Shown: in pieces, positions 18,927 to 28,177 of the stretch
Position numbering within the stretch: position 1 is the first letter of the stretch
Layout: every line of letters begins with the position of its first letter
Origin: Phaeobacter piscinae
GTDB taxonomy: Bacteria > Pseudomonadota > Alphaproteobacteria > Rhodobacterales > Rhodobacteraceae
DNA: 64,000 nt
Direction: 5' to 3'
Assembly: GCF_002407245.1 (NCBI RefSeq)
Contig: NZ_CP010681.1
Coordinates: 1,302,001-1,366,000, forward strand
The notes under the pieces: model-generated
Told to the model about the DNA's origin: nothing
The model's input: only the letters and a program-made list of their open reading frames with translations
Databases searched by the model: none
Made by a program: the position numbers and the translations under genes

Positions 18927-19793
18927 CTATGCGTCCAGGTTCTTGCCAACGATGCGCATCAGGAAGATGGCAACGATATTGGCGAGGATGATGGCGTAGA
19001 CACCACCGGCGGATCCCAACCCGACGTTCTGGCTCTCCAGAACGCGTTGATAGATCAGATAGGTGAGCGTCTTGGTGCCAAAGGAGCCCTGGGTGGTGAC
19101 GAAGATCTCGGCAAAGATCGACAGCAGGAAAATGGTCTGGATCAGAACCACCACGGTGATGGCACGGCTAAGATGGGGCAGGGTGATATAGCCAAAGCGA
19201 GCCACCGGCGGAGCGCCGTCCATCTCAGCGGCTTCCAACTGCTCACTGTCCAGCGACTGAATCGCCGTCAGCAGGATCAGCGTCGCAAAGGGCAGCCACT
19301 GCCAGCTGACAATCAGGATGATGGATTGCAGTGACGCCTCAGACAGCCAGGACACAGGGGTCGCGCCAAAGGCCTTCCACAAGTGGGCAAAGAGGCCATT
19401 CACCGGATCCATGAACATATTCTTCCAGACCAGCGCTGAGACCGTCGGCATCACGAAGAATGGCGCGATCACCAGAATGCGGACAATCCCCTGTCCCCAC
19501 ATCGGCTGATTGAGCAGCAGGGCAAGAAACACACCGAGGATCACGGTGATGAGCAGGACGCCGCCCACGATGGTCAGTGTCGCCTGAACGCTGGGCCAGA
19601 AGGCGCTGGAGGACAGGAAGCGGGCGTAATTGTCAAAGCCCACCCAACCCAGATCACCACCGCGCAGGGGTAGGTATTTCTTGAAGGAAAAGTAAAGCGT
19701 CATCGTCAGCGGAACCAGCATCCAGCCCAGAAGCAGGATCACTGCGGGGGCCATCATGATGCGTGCTGCCGACCGGGAATGTTGGGTCGCCAT
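18927..19793 (-). CDS. smoF: Polyol ABC transporter permease (MalF type)
   Basis: 288 residues, six helices; EAA loop EAAEMDGAPPVARFGYITLPHL. CUT1-family permease partner of SmoG. A 119-bp spacer with a strong hairpin separates it from the binding-protein gene upstream, a common arrangement that lets binding protein be made in excess over permease. Confidence 0.91.
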   Translation of the reverse strand: MATQHSRSAARIMMAPAVILLLGWMLVPLTMTLYFSFKKYLPLRGGDLGWVGFDNYARFLSSSAFWPSVQATLTIVGGVLLITVILGVFLALLLNQPMWGQGIVRILVIAPFFVMPTVSALVWKNMFMDPVNGLFAHLWKAFGATPVSWLSEASLQSIILIVSWQWLPFATLILLTAIQSLDSEQLEAAEMDGAPPVARFGYITLPHLSRAITVVVLIQTIFLLSIFAEIFVTTQGSFGTKTLTYLIYQRVLESQNVGLGSAGGVYAIILANIVAIFLMRIVGKNLDA

Positions 19794-19863
19794 GGCAAAT
19801 CTCCATTGTCGCCGGGTTCGAATGCCGTCGTGACAGAATAGTGGCTTGTTCGGGGAGATGGAG

Positions 19864-19898
19864 CCAGAGGGCAGTCAGTACTGGTGACCGCCCTCTGG
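19864..19898 (-). terminator. Intercistronic hairpin between smoE and smoF
   Basis: Perfect 9-bp stem CCAGAGGGC/GCCCTCTGG in the spacer right after the binding-protein gene. No T run follows, so it more likely stabilises the smoE 3' end or attenuates readthrough than fully terminates. The malE-malF intergenic element of enterobacteria plays this role by analogy. Confidence 0.65.
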
Positions 19899-19912
19899 GA
19901 GGGAGGAAGGCG

Positions 19913-21214
19913 TCAGTAACCTGCCGCTTCCATTTCGTCAGCTGCCAGAGCCTGCGCCTTGGCGAGGGCCTCTTCAGCGGTCTGCTGGCCTGCGAGTGCT
20001 GCAGAGAATTCCTGCCCAACCTGGGTGGCAATGCCTGCAAACTCCGGGATCGCCGCAAACTGGATGCCAACATACGGCACCGGATCAACCGTCGGGTTGT
20101 TCGGATCTGCCGACAGAATGCTCTCCAGCGTCATCTTGGCGAAGGGGATATCCTTGTAGTTCGCATTCTCATAAAGCGATGTCCGCGCACCTGGAGGCAC
20201 ATTCGCCCAGCCTTCGTTCTCGGCAACCAGCTCAATATAGTCCTTCGATGTGGCCCACTGGATAAACTCCTTTGCGGCGGCTTCTTTCTGGGTGCCGGCA
20301 GGGATCGCGAGAGCCCAGGCCCAGAGCCAGTTGCTGCGCTTGCCCAATCCGGTGTCCGGCGCCAGTGCGAAGCCGACCTTATCGGCAACCGTGGAGTCAT
20401 TGGGGTTGGTCACGAACGATGCCGCAACGGTGGCGTCGATCCACATGCCGCATTTGCCCTGCTGGAACAGCGACAGGTTTTCGTTGAACCCGTTGTTGGA
20501 AGCACCCGGAGGGCCCGCGTCGTTCAGCAGATCAATGTAGAAGTTGAGCGTGTTCGACCAGGCTTCACTGTCAAATTGAGGCGTCCAGTTCTCATCAAAC
20601 CAGCGCGCACCAAAAGAATTGGACATCGCCGTGATGAAGGCTGCGTTTTCCCCCCAACCGGCCTTGCCGCGCAGGCAGATCCCATAGACTTCATTGTCCT
20701 TGTCGGTCATCTGGCGCGCAGCATCTGCAACAAAATCCCAAGTCGGGGCGCTGGGCATCTCCAGACCGGCCTTTTCCATCAGGTCGGTGCGATACATGAT
20801 CATCGAGCTTTCGCCATAGAATGGCGCCGCAAAAAGCGTGCCATCATGCGACAGGCCGCCCCGCATGGCGGGCAGAATATCGTCTACATCATAGTCGGCA
20901 GGCAGATCATTCAGCGGCACCAGCCAGCCGTTCTTGCCCCAGATCGGCGTTTCATACATGCCGATGGTCATGATGTCGAACTGGCCACCTTTGGCAGAGA
21001 TATCGGTGGTCACCCGCTGCCGCAGCACGTTCTCCTCCAGGGTGACCCATTCCACCTCATGCCCGGTTTTGGCCGTGAAATCGTCAGTCAGCCCCTGCAT
21101 CCGGATCATATCGCCGTTGTTCACGGTGGCGATGGTGATCGTTTCGGCAAAGGCGGCGGTGCTGGCAAATACGGTCAATGCCGTTGCCGCATGCAATGCG
21201 CTCTTAAGGTACAT
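19913..21214 (-). CDS. smoE: Polyol ABC transporter substrate-binding protein
   Basis: 433-residue extracellular solute-binding protein family 1. Signal peptide residues 1-23 (cleavage after AFA); the mature part has LTDDFTAKTGHEVEWV, DIMTIGMYETPIWGKNGWL and KEAAAKEFIQWATSKDY, typical of CUT1 polyol binders. Start ATG 21214 is set by GGGAGGATAAGG; the frame runs 21 codons further up into the promoter. First gene of the smoEFGK-smoS-mtlK operon, preceded by an operator-rich promoter. Confidence 0.91.
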   Translation of the reverse strand: MYLKSALHAATALTVFASTAAFAETITIATVNNGDMIRMQGLTDDFTAKTGHEVEWVTLEENVLRQRVTTDISAKGGQFDIMTIGMYETPIWGKNGWLVPLNDLPADYDVDDILPAMRGGLSHDGTLFAAPFYGESSMIMYRTDLMEKAGLEMPSAPTWDFVADAARQMTDKDNEVYGICLRGKAGWGENAAFITAMSNSFGARWFDENWTPQFDSEAWSNTLNFYIDLLNDAGPPGASNNGFNENLSLFQQGKCGMWIDATVAASFVTNPNDSTVADKVGFALAPDTGLGKRSNWLWAWALAIPAGTQKEAAAKEFIQWATSKDYIELVAENEGWANVPPGARTSLYENANYKDIPFAKMTLESILSADPNNPTVDPVPYVGIQFAAIPEFAGIATQVGQEFSAALAGQQTAEEALAKAQALAADEMEAAGY

Positions 21215-21247
21215 CCTTATCCTCCCATGATTGGATGTTGCCAAGAG

Positions 21248-21298
21248 AGGATAGCGGAGCATGGCGTCGCGCGTCAATTTAAAATTTACGCGCGTAAA
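21248..21298 (-). promoter_or_regulatory. smoE promoter with LacI-type operators
   Basis: On the minus strand, -35 TTGACG (21272-21277) and -10 TATCCT (21248-21253) are 18 bp apart. A perfect palindrome TTTACGCGCGTAAA (21285-21298) sits directly upstream, and the -35 itself begins a related half site, TTGACGCGCG. Both match the site at the regulator gene (22442-22455). Odd-free, CG-centred dyads are the usual LacI-family operator form. Confidence 0.7.
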
Positions 21299-21328
21299 GT
21301 TTGCGGAAAATCGTATGATCCGAGCGAT

Positions 21329-22360
21329 TTAAGCGGAGCCCCGCATCACCAGCCGCCCGTCAAACAGGATCTCGCGGCGGGAATCAGCCAGTGCGTTGCC
21401 TTCGATTCGGGCCACAAGTGTTTCGGCACTGGTGCGGGCAATTGCGGTGTAATCCTGCGAGACTGTGGTCAGGGTCGGGCAGGTGTAGCGGGAAAACGGG
21501 TGGTCATCGTGTCCCGCCACCCGCAAGGCGCAGCCATCCCCAAGGCCGACCCGCAGGCCAAGCTGATAGGCCGCCGACAGCAGCCCGATTGCCAGGCGGT
21601 CGTTGCTGCACAGGATCGTATCGGTCGCGGGGCGGGGCCCCGACAGCAACCGGGTACCTTCGCGAAACCCGATTTCCTCGAAATCCCAGCCATCTCCGTC
21701 GACCTGGATCAGTTCGGGCTGGTGTCCGAGCGCGGCCATTGATGAGATATAGGCATTGCGCCGTTTGACGGCATTCGGGTTGGTTGGTGTCCTCATCTCA
21801 AAGAAAGCCGGGGCGTCACCGGTGCGACACAGATAATCGACGATCGTGGTGACGCTTTGCTGATTGTTGGAGCCGATGAAGGCCTCGCCGGTGTCGTCCA
21901 GATTGGCATCAAACAGCACCGTTGGCACCTCGTTGCAGAATTCCCGGATCTGTGGCGTTTCTGAGACCCGACCCAATGGGGCCAGCAACGTGCCGGCCGG
22001 TTTCAGCAGACGCAGGTTGTTGAGGTTCTCCAGCTCCTGCGCCGGGGTGCCATTGGATCCCAGTAACACCGGCCGGTAGCCGGCCGCGATGACGTGATCT
22101 TCGATGTGGCGCGCAATCTTTGCAAAAAACGGGTCGGTGAGGTTCGGGACCACGATGCCGATGGTCTTGGTCAGTCGCCGGTTTTGATTCATCGCATAGA
22201 GATTTGGCCGGTAGTCAAATTTCTCCAACGCCTCCTCAATCCGCTCCCGGGTCGATTTGCGCACGCTGTCCGGGTCATTGAAGAACTTGGACAGCGTTGG
22301 TCGTGAAATACCGCTCACCGAGGCAAATTCATCCATGTTCCTGATTTTGGGATCACTCAT
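21329..22360 (-). CDS. LacI-family regulator of the polyol operon
   Basis: 343 residues. N-terminal HTH: MDEFASVSGISRPTLSKFFND, hinge helix region, then a periplasmic-binding-like effector domain starting TIGIVVPNLTDPFFAKI. The family represses sugar or polyol genes until a ligand binds. It lies upstream of smoE in the same direction, with palindromic sites in front of both genes, so it probably controls the operon and itself. The Rhodobacter smo operon likewise has a nearby regulator. Ligand probably a polyol or its ketose. Confidence 0.9.
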   Translation of the reverse strand: MSDPKIRNMDEFASVSGISRPTLSKFFNDPDSVRKSTRERIEEALEKFDYRPNLYAMNQNRRLTKTIGIVVPNLTDPFFAKIARHIEDHVIAAGYRPVLLGSNGTPAQELENLNNLRLLKPAGTLLAPLGRVSETPQIREFCNEVPTVLFDANLDDTGEAFIGSNNQQSVTTIVDYLCRTGDAPAFFEMRTPTNPNAVKRRNAYISSMAALGHQPELIQVDGDGWDFEEIGFREGTRLLSGPRPATDTILCSNDRLAIGLLSAAYQLGLRVGLGDGCALRVAGHDDHPFSRYTCPTLTTVSQDYTAIARTSAETLVARIEGNALADSRREILFDGRLVMRGSA

Positions 22361-22441
22361 CGCGGGCTGTCCTTGTCGTCCGGGCGGCCTGAAAACCGGT
22401 CCCTTGAGCGGGGAGATGGGAGGCGGACTGTGTCACGTTAG

Positions 22442-22463
22442 TTGACGCGCGTCAAATTTGACG
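22442..22463. promoter_or_regulatory. Overlapping palindromic operators before the LacI gene
   Basis: Two perfect 14-bp dyads overlap: TTGACGCGCGTCAA (22442-22455) and CGTCAAATTTGACG (22450-22463). The first differs from the smoE operator by one symmetric base pair per half. This indicates autoregulation of the LacI-type gene. Confidence 0.65.
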
Positions 22464-22507
22464 GCCGCAATAGGCAACACGCAGAGTCTGGTAAAGATGG
22501 CGGAAAA

Positions 22508-22583
22508 TGGTAGGCCCGGCAGGATTCGAACCTGCAACCAAAGCGTTATGAGCGCTCTGCTCTAACCGTTGAGCTACAGGCCC
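22508..22583 (-). tRNA. tRNA with CAT anticodon (probably tRNA-Ile2, else elongator Met)
   Basis: 76-nt cloverleaf with encoded CCA on the minus strand: acceptor GGGCCTG/CGGGCCT (first pair G:U), D arm GTAGCTCAACGGTTAGAGC, anticodon loop CTCATAA, T arm GCAGGTTCGAATCCTGC. Not the initiator type. The D-loop GGTTAGAGCAG and the TTGGT variable region resemble lysidine-modified Ile2 tRNAs more than elongator Met, but this is a judgement from memory. Confidence 0.88.
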
Positions 22584-22595
22584 GCCACAGGTTGG

Positions 22596-23555
22596 TTAGG
22601 AAATCGCGGGCAGGAGGTCAAGCGGTGATCGCGTCGGATCAGGCGCGTTCGAACCGGTCCGTGCACAAGTGCGGCAGCGCAGATGGTCGAGAAAGCCGTC
22701 AATCACCACCTCATGCCGCCGATCCATTGCGTGGCGCGAGGGGTAGACAGCAAAGATGTCCTTGTTCGGCGCGGTATAGCCGGGCAGGATTTGTTCAAAC
22801 TCGCCTGTGCTCAGCGCCTCTTCGACCAGCAGTCGGGGCGCGCGGGTATAGCCGGAGCCCTTGCCGACCGCGCGCATGATCAGATCCGTATCATCGGCGG
22901 TGAAACCAACCCGGATTGGGGCCTGATGCACGGCACCGTCACGGGTGAGGGGAAAATAACCCATCGTGTGGTCCTCGTGGTGCTGAATATACTTCAGCCG
23001 CTGCATGTCCTGCGGGCAGCTGGGGCGACCGACACGATCAAGATAAGCCGGTGTCGCAAACAGCACCGTTTCCAGCTCCGCGATCTTGCGCCCAACACCA
23101 TCCGTATCGCCAAGCGATCCGGTGCGGATGGCAAGATCGTAGTTCTCGCGCACCACATCGACCAGACGGTCCTCAATCCGCATCACGATATTGAGATCAG
23201 GATAGGGCGTGTCGAGATCCATCAGCATCGGCCCCAGCACAGCCTGCGCCATAAAGCGGCTTGTGCTGACCTTGAACCGTCCCGAGACCTGATCGCTCTG
23301 GGCGTCCAGCTCAGCCGTTAGGCGGTCATAGCCGCCCAGCAGGTTTTGCGCATGGGCATAGACCAGTTCCCCGGCGCGGGTGGCCCGCACGCCGCGCGGC
23401 GTGCGCAGCATCAGCGCGTGCCCCAGCAGCGTTTCAAGCGATTTGATCTGCTGGCTGGCGGCGGATTGGGTCAGACCCCGGCGCTGTGCGGCGCGGTTGA
23501 TGCTGCCTTCGTCCAGCGCAACGGCAAAGGTCTCCAGAAGCGTCAGACGGTCCAT
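22596..23555 (-). CDS. LysR-family transcriptional regulator
   Basis: 319 residues: N-terminal winged HTH (ALDEGSINRAAQRRGLTQSAASQQIKSLE) and a C-terminal substrate-binding domain (from FKVSTSRFMAQAVLG). The subgroup looks like those next to single metabolic enzymes. Divergent from the Tat-exported MBL hydrolase across 122 bp, so it probably regulates that gene; inducer unknown. Confidence 0.88.
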   Translation of the reverse strand: MDRLTLLETFAVALDEGSINRAAQRRGLTQSAASQQIKSLETLLGHALMLRTPRGVRATRAGELVYAHAQNLLGGYDRLTAELDAQSDQVSGRFKVSTSRFMAQAVLGPMLMDLDTPYPDLNIVMRIEDRLVDVVRENYDLAIRTGSLGDTDGVGRKIAELETVLFATPAYLDRVGRPSCPQDMQRLKYIQHHEDHTMGYFPLTRDGAVHQAPIRVGFTADDTDLIMRAVGKGSGYTRAPRLLVEEALSTGEFEQILPGYTAPNKDIFAVYPSRHAMDRRHEVVIDGFLDHLRCRTCARTGSNAPDPTRSPLDLLPAIS

Positions 23556-23627
23556 GTCGAGATCCTTATAAGCACGGCTGATACCTCATATCGCGCGCGG
23601 GCGCCTGTTGCCAGAGGCTTTCGCGCG

Positions 23628-23662
23628 CTAGGTTCTGTATCACGTTAGATTTGCTGACCTAG
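23628..23662. promoter_or_regulatory. Inverted repeat in LysR/MBL divergent spacer
   Basis: CTAGGT (23628-23633) and ACCTAG (23657-23662) form a perfect inverted pair 23 bp apart, close to the hydrolase start. It could be part of a LysR-type binding region, though the spacing is longer than the usual T-N11-A core. Confidence 0.3.
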
Positions 23663-23677
23663 ATACCGGAGTTTCTT

Positions 23678-24664
23678 ATGACCCTTTCTCGCAGACATCT
23701 TCTTGGTGGCCTTGCCGCTGCCCCGGTGGCGACCCTCGCCAGTCCTTCGCTGCTGCGCGCCGCGAGCCACAGCGCGGCTGAAAGTGCGACGCCGGACCTG
23801 CCGGTGGCCTATCACAGTTTTCAGATCGGCTCGGCCCGGGTGACCGCGCTGCTAGACGGGCATTTCCTGCTGAACACCGACCAGATCAACGGGTTTGATC
23901 AGGCCGAGGCTGACGCAGTTCTGGACGGCACATTCTATCGCATCAAGGACAATCAGATGTCACTGCCGGTGAATGGCTATCTGGTGGAGCAGGGGGAGGC
24001 CGTGACCCTGATTGATGCAGGCACCGCCGATCTCTTCGGGCCGTTTCTGGGCGGGCTGGATGCCGCCCTGCGTGCGGCTGGCCGCACACCGGAAGAGATC
24101 ACCAGCGTTGTCGTCACTCACCTGCACCCGGATCACATCGGCGGCCTGCTGAAGGGCGACGGCACCGCACGTTTCCCCAATGCTGAGATCGTCGTGGGGC
24201 AGGGCGAGTATGACTTCTGGCATGATGACGCGGTCTATGCGGGGGTCCCGCAGGATGCGCGCGGCTTCTTTGATATCGCACGGGCGGCCGTTGCGCCCTA
24301 TCAGGATCGCCTGAAAATGTTCGAGGGCGAGGCAGATGTCATGCACGGGCTGCGCTCGGTTCCGCTGCCAGGCCATACGCCGGGCCACTGCGGTTTCCTG
24401 CTTGAGACCGGCGCGGCTCCGCTGCTGATCTGGGGCGACCTGATCCACAGCACAGCGCTGCAATTTGCCCGCCCCGACTGGACACTGGCCTTTGACATGG
24501 ATCCGGAGCAGACCGTGAAGAGCCGCACCATGATGCTGGACCGTGCTGCCAGTGAAGGGCTGTTGGTCACCGGCATGCATCTTGATTTTCCCGGTCTCGG
24601 CCGGGTGGAGCGGGATGGCGATGCCTATGGCTTTGATCAGGCCCCCTGGCAGTTCTCGCTTTGA
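23678..24664 (+). CDS. Tat-exported MBL-fold hydrolase
   Basis: 328 residues. A twin-arginine signal SRRHLLGG (residues 4-11) predicts folded export to the periplasm with metal already bound. Zinc motifs: THLHPDHIGG (HxHxDH), PGHTPGH (His) and WGDLIH (Asp), with a late GMHLDFPGLG. Relatives include lactonases and arylsulfatase-like MBL enzymes; N-acyl-homoserine lactone cleavage is one possibility but is not shown. GGAG precedes the ATG. Regulated probably by the divergent LysR protein. Confidence 0.87.
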   Translation: MTLSRRHLLGGLAAAPVATLASPSLLRAASHSAAESATPDLPVAYHSFQIGSARVTALLDGHFLLNTDQINGFDQAEADAVLDGTFYRIKDNQMSLPVNGYLVEQGEAVTLIDAGTADLFGPFLGGLDAALRAAGRTPEEITSVVVTHLHPDHIGGLLKGDGTARFPNAEIVVGQGEYDFWHDDAVYAGVPQDARGFFDIARAAVAPYQDRLKMFEGEADVMHGLRSVPLPGHTPGHCGFLLETGAAPLLIWGDLIHSTALQFARPDWTLAFDMDPEQTVKSRTMMLDRAASEGLLVTGMHLDFPGLGRVERDGDAYGFDQAPWQFSL

Positions 24665-24708
24665 AGGCATCGCATTCCGGGCTCTGAACACGCCCGGATC
24701 CAGCGGTC

Positions 24709-24737
24709 GCACCCCGGTCTCCGGGGTGCGGCAGATT
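24709..24737 (+). terminator. Terminator after the MBL hydrolase
   Basis: Perfect 9-bp stem GCACCCCGG/CCGGGGTGC with a TCT loop (24709-24729), followed by a T-rich tail. It ends the hydrolase transcript before purM. Confidence 0.75.
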
Positions 24738-24801
24738 CCTTTGTTTCTTTCTGTCGTGCCTTGCGCTAAAGGCTGCGCAACGTCTTTGAAGGAGCACTGA
24801 G

Positions 24802-25848
24802 ATGACCAGCGGCAAGAACGGTTTGACCTACGCGGATGCGGGGGTGGATATTGATGCAGGCAACGCTTTGGTGGACCGCATCAAACCCGCCGCGAAACGG
24901 ACCAACCGTTCTGGTGTGATGAGTGGCCTTGGAGGCTTCGGTGCGCTGTTCGATCTGAAGGACGCAGGCTACAACGATCCCATCCTGGTGGGGGCCACCG
25001 ATGGCGTTGGCACCAAGCTGCGCATTGCCATCGACACCGGCGTCGTGGACGGCGTGGGCATCGATCTGGTTGCGATGTGCGTCAACGATCTGGTCTGTCA
25101 GGGGGCCGAGCCGCTGTTCTTCCTCGACTATTTCGCCACTGGCAAACTGGAAACCGAAACCGCCGCCCGTATCATCGAAGGCATTGCCGAGGGCTGTGTG
25201 CGCTCTGGCTGCGCCCTCATCGGCGGCGAGACGGCTGAGATGCCGGGAATGTACCCCAAGGGGGATTTCGACCTCGCAGGCTTTGCTGTGGGCGCCATGG
25301 AGCGTGGCACCGCGCTGCCTGCAGATGTGCAGGAAGGGGACGTGCTGCTGGGCCTCGCCTCTGATGGCGTGCACTCCAACGGCTATTCCCTGGTGCGCAA
25401 ACTGGTAGAGGTCTCCGGCCTTGGTTGGGACGCAGATTGCCCGTTCGGCGCGGGCACCCTGGGAGAGGCGCTGCTTACGCCAACCCGTCTTTATGTCAAA
25501 CAATGTCTTGCAGCCGTGCGGGCTGGGGGCGTGCATGCGCTGGCCCATATCACTGGCGGCGGACTGACCGAGAACCTGCCGCGGGTTCTGCCCGAGGATC
25601 TTGGCGCAGATATTGACCTGAGCGCATGGGAGCTGCCGCCCGTCTTCAAATGGATGGCAGAAACCGGCGGTATCGCTGAGGCGGAAATGCTCAAGACCTT
25701 CAACTGCGGCATCGGCATGATCCTATCCGTCTCTGCGGACCGCGCGGAGGACCTGGTCAAGGTGCTGGAAGAGGAAGGCGAAACAGTCTCCCGTCTGGGC
25801 ACTGTGACTGCGGGTGCGGGGATGCGCTACGCGGGCAAGCTGCTGTGA
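24802..25848 (+). CDS. purM: Phosphoribosylformylglycinamidine cyclo-ligase
   Basis: 348 residues. Catalyses the ATP-dependent closure of FGAM to aminoimidazole ribotide in de novo purine synthesis. Family blocks: [74 protein letters not shown]. Full length. AAGGAG lies 9 bases before the ATG. Its last bases overlap the purN GTG start. Confidence 0.97.
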   Translation: MTSGKNGLTYADAGVDIDAGNALVDRIKPAAKRTNRSGVMSGLGGFGALFDLKDAGYNDPILVGATDGVGTKLRIAIDTGVVDGVGIDLVAMCVNDLVCQGAEPLFFLDYFATGKLETETAARIIEGIAEGCVRSGCALIGGETAEMPGMYPKGDFDLAGFAVGAMERGTALPADVQEGDVLLGLASDGVHSNGYSLVRKLVEVSGLGWDADCPFGAGTLGEALLTPTRLYVKQCLAAVRAGGVHALAHITGGGLTENLPRVLPEDLGADIDLSAWELPPVFKWMAETGGIAEAEMLKTFNCGIGMILSVSADRAEDLVKVLEEEGETVSRLGTVTAGAGMRYAGKLL

Positions 25849-26441
25849 GCCACAAGCGCGTCGCGATCCTGATATCGGGCGGCGGTTCCAATATGGTGTC
25901 GCTGGTTGACAGCATGACGGGCGATCATCCGGCGCGACCCTGTCTGGTGTTGTCTAACATTGCCAGTGCAGGTGGCCTGACAAAGGCCGCCGCCGCAGGC
26001 ATTCCGACCGCCGTGGTGGACCACAAACCCTATGGCAAGGATCGCGCGGCTTTTGAGGCTGAACTGGTCAAGCCGATCCTTGAGTCGGGCGCAGATATCG
26101 TCTGCCTCGCCGGATTCATGCGGGTTCTGACGGATGGGTTTGTGTCGCAGTTTCAGGGGCGGATGCTGAACATCCACCCCTCATTGCTGCCGAAATATAC
26201 CGGTCTCAACACGCACGCGCGGGCATTGGAGGCCGGCGACCGCCAGCATGGCTGCACCGTGCACGAGGTGACGGCCGTGCTTGATGACGGGCCAATTCTC
26301 GGGCAGGCGCGGGTCGACGTCGATGCCGCAGATACACCCGAGACGCTCGCAGCTAAGGTGTTGGTGGAGGAGCATAAACTCTATCCCGCAGTGCTGCGCC
26401 GCTATGCGGCGGGTGATAAGACTCCGGTCTATCTGTCCTAA
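25845..26441 (+). CDS. purN: Phosphoribosylglycinamide formyltransferase
   Basis: 198 residues. Transfers formyl from 10-formyl-THF to glycinamide ribonucleotide. Motifs: [15 protein letters not shown] at the N terminus, [28 protein letters not shown] with catalytic Asn/His, and [16 protein letters not shown] with the catalytic Asp. GTG start overlaps the purM stop (GTGA), the usual purMN coupling. Confidence 0.97.
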   Translation: MSHKRVAILISGGGSNMVSLVDSMTGDHPARPCLVLSNIASAGGLTKAAAAGIPTAVVDHKPYGKDRAAFEAELVKPILESGADIVCLAGFMRVLTDGFVSQFQGRMLNIHPSLLPKYTGLNTHARALEAGDRQHGCTVHEVTAVLDDGPILGQARVDVDAADTPETLAAKVLVEEHKLYPAVLRRYAAGDKTPVYLS

Positions 26442-26510
26442 GGGCGGCCTCGGACGTCGCTGCGGCTTTTCTGCCTACCCCCCAAAGAAACCGGCCAGAG
26501 GTTGTGGTCT

Positions 26511-26696
26511 CTAACGGATGCTGCGTGAACTGGCACTATTGCCATGCCACTCCGTCAGCGGCGCCTGTGCTCCGGGGGCCATCAGGGCAGGCACGCCGAG
26601 AACAACGATCAGGGCGGCGGCGGCCAGAATGGATGCCGGTGCGCCGCGTCCTGCGGCGGACGTGCAGAATGTCGGGCTGAGATCGAGCATGGTCAT
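26511..26696 (-). CDS. Small single-helix membrane protein, unknown
   Basis: 61 residues from the ATG at 26696, which is preceded by TAGGAGAC at good distance. One hydrophobic helix (about residues 20-40, ILAAAALIVVLGVPALMAPG) and a short basic tail. No family recognised. It is convergent with purN and divergent from rnd. The ribosome site and helix make it credible, but short frames also exist on the other strand. Confidence 0.45.
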   Translation of the reverse strand: MTMLDLSPTFCTSAAGRGAPASILAAAALIVVLGVPALMAPGAQAPLTEWHGNSASSRSIR

Positions 26697-26925
26697 GTCA
26701 ATGTCTCCTATCAAGATATGACACCAACCTAGGCTGGCTTTAAGTATTCCCAAAATGAATGTTTGATCTAATATAAATCACAAATGTTGATTATTCGCGA
26801 CGGCATTGCGCCCTGAGGATCACGCCGCAGCTGATTTCCTCTGACACTGCCCGCACATGTTTGCAATAAGTGGGACAAGCGCGTATCACAGCGCAACAAT
26901 TCAGATAACCAAAAAGCCGTAATTG

Positions 26926-28083
26926 ATGAAAACTCTGACCTCTACCGAAGACCTGCAGGCCTTTTGCGAAGCTGCAGCGCAGCATGATTATGTCACGGTG
27001 GATACCGAGTTTCTGCGAGAGCGGACATATTATTCCAAGCTATGTCTGGTGCAGCTGGCCTATCCCGGCGCCGGGAATGAAAATGCGGTGCTGGTGGATC
27101 CGCTTGCGGACGGGCTGTCGCTGGAGCCGCTGTATGAGCTGTTTCGTAATGAATCCGTAGTGAAGGTCTTTCACGCCGCGCGTCAGGACCTGGAGATTTT
27201 CTGGGTTGATGCACAGGTCTTTCCAAAACCGCTGTTTGACACACAGGTTGCGGCCATGGTCTGCGGCTTTGGTGAGCAGGTCGGCTATGAAACCTTGGTG
27301 CGCAAAATCGTCAAACAGGGGTTGGACAAGACGTCGCGCTTCACCGACTGGTCCCGTAGGCCGCTGAGCGACGCGCAGAAAACCTATGCGCTGGCGGATG
27401 TGACCCATCTGCGCCAGATCTATGAATATCTTGCCGCTGAGCTGAAACGCACCGGTCGCGCCCGTTGGGTCGAGGAAGAACTGCAGGTGCTCACCGATCC
27501 GGCAACCTATGATGTCGACCCTCAGGAGGCCTGGCGGCGGGTGAAAACCCGCACCAACTCCGGCAAGTTTCTGGCCGTTGTGCGCGAATTGGCGGCGTTC
27601 CGCGAAACCTACGCCAAGACCAACAATGTGCCACGCAACCGGGTGTTCAAGGATGACGCGCTGGTTGAACTGGCCTCGACCAAGCCCAAGAACGCCTCGG
27701 ATCTTGGAAATTCGCGGCTGCTGCTGCGCGAAGCGCGCAAAGGGGCCATCGCCGAAGGGATCCTTCAGGCCGTGGCCAAGGGTGTGGAGTGCCCGGCAGG
27801 ATCGCAGCCGCAACCTGATCGCAGCCGTGAAAAACTGCAGGTGAACCCGGCGCTGGCCGATTTGCTGCGGGTGCTGTTGAAGGCCAAGACCGAAGCCTCC
27901 GGCGTCGCTGCGAAACTGATCGCGCCCAGTTCGGATCTGGACGCGATTGCTGCCGGTCAGCGGAATGTTCCCGCCCTCAAAGGCTGGCGTCTTGAGGTCT
28001 TCGGCGCCGATGCGCTGCGTCTGTGCAATGGTGAAATCGCCCTGGCGGCAAAGGGGCAGGACGTGAAGGTCGTCACGCTCTGA
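26926..28083 (+). CDS. rnd: Ribonuclease D
   Basis: 385 residues. 3'-5' exoribonuclease that trims tRNA and other stable RNA precursors. The DEDD exonuclease domain shows VDTEFLRERTYYSKLCLVQLA (Exo I), VKVFHAARQDLEIF (Exo II) and the YALADVTHL Exo III block, followed by an HRDC-like region. Start ATG 26926 has no strong ribosome site; TTG 26923 is the alternative. A 229-bp AT-rich spacer upstream probably carries the promoter. A bidirectional terminator follows. Confidence 0.95.
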   Translation: MKTLTSTEDLQAFCEAAAQHDYVTVDTEFLRERTYYSKLCLVQLAYPGAGNENAVLVDPLADGLSLEPLYELFRNESVVKVFHAARQDLEIFWVDAQVFPKPLFDTQVAAMVCGFGEQVGYETLVRKIVKQGLDKTSRFTDWSRRPLSDAQKTYALADVTHLRQIYEYLAAELKRTGRARWVEEELQVLTDPATYDVDPQEAWRRVKTRTNSGKFLAVVRELAAFRETYAKTNNVPRNRVFKDDALVELASTKPKNASDLGNSRLLLREARKGAIAEGILQAVAKGVECPAGSQPQPDRSREKLQVNPALADLLRVLLKAKTEASGVAAKLIAPSSDLDAIAAGQRNVPALKGWRLEVFGADALRLCNGEIALAAKGQDVKVVTL

Positions 28084-28120
28084 CCGATTGCGGGTCTGCA
28101 TAAATGCTGCACAAATGACA

Positions 28121-28146
28121 AAAGGCGCCAGATCCGGCGCCTTTTT
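28121..28146. terminator. Bidirectional terminator between rnd and the lipoprotein gene
   Basis: Perfect 9-bp stem AAAGGCGCC/GGCGCCTTT with an AGATCC loop and T5 in the plus direction. On the minus strand the tail is shorter. It separates two convergent genes. Confidence 0.82.
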
Positions 28147-28177
28147 CTATTCTACCAGCGGCATTGTCCGGCGCCGA

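Noticed and set aside
19763..21742. 659-codon plus-strand frame opposite the polyol binding protein and LacI gene
   Set aside because: Antisense shadow of well-supported genes; composition is Arg/Cys/His-rich and unlike a protein.
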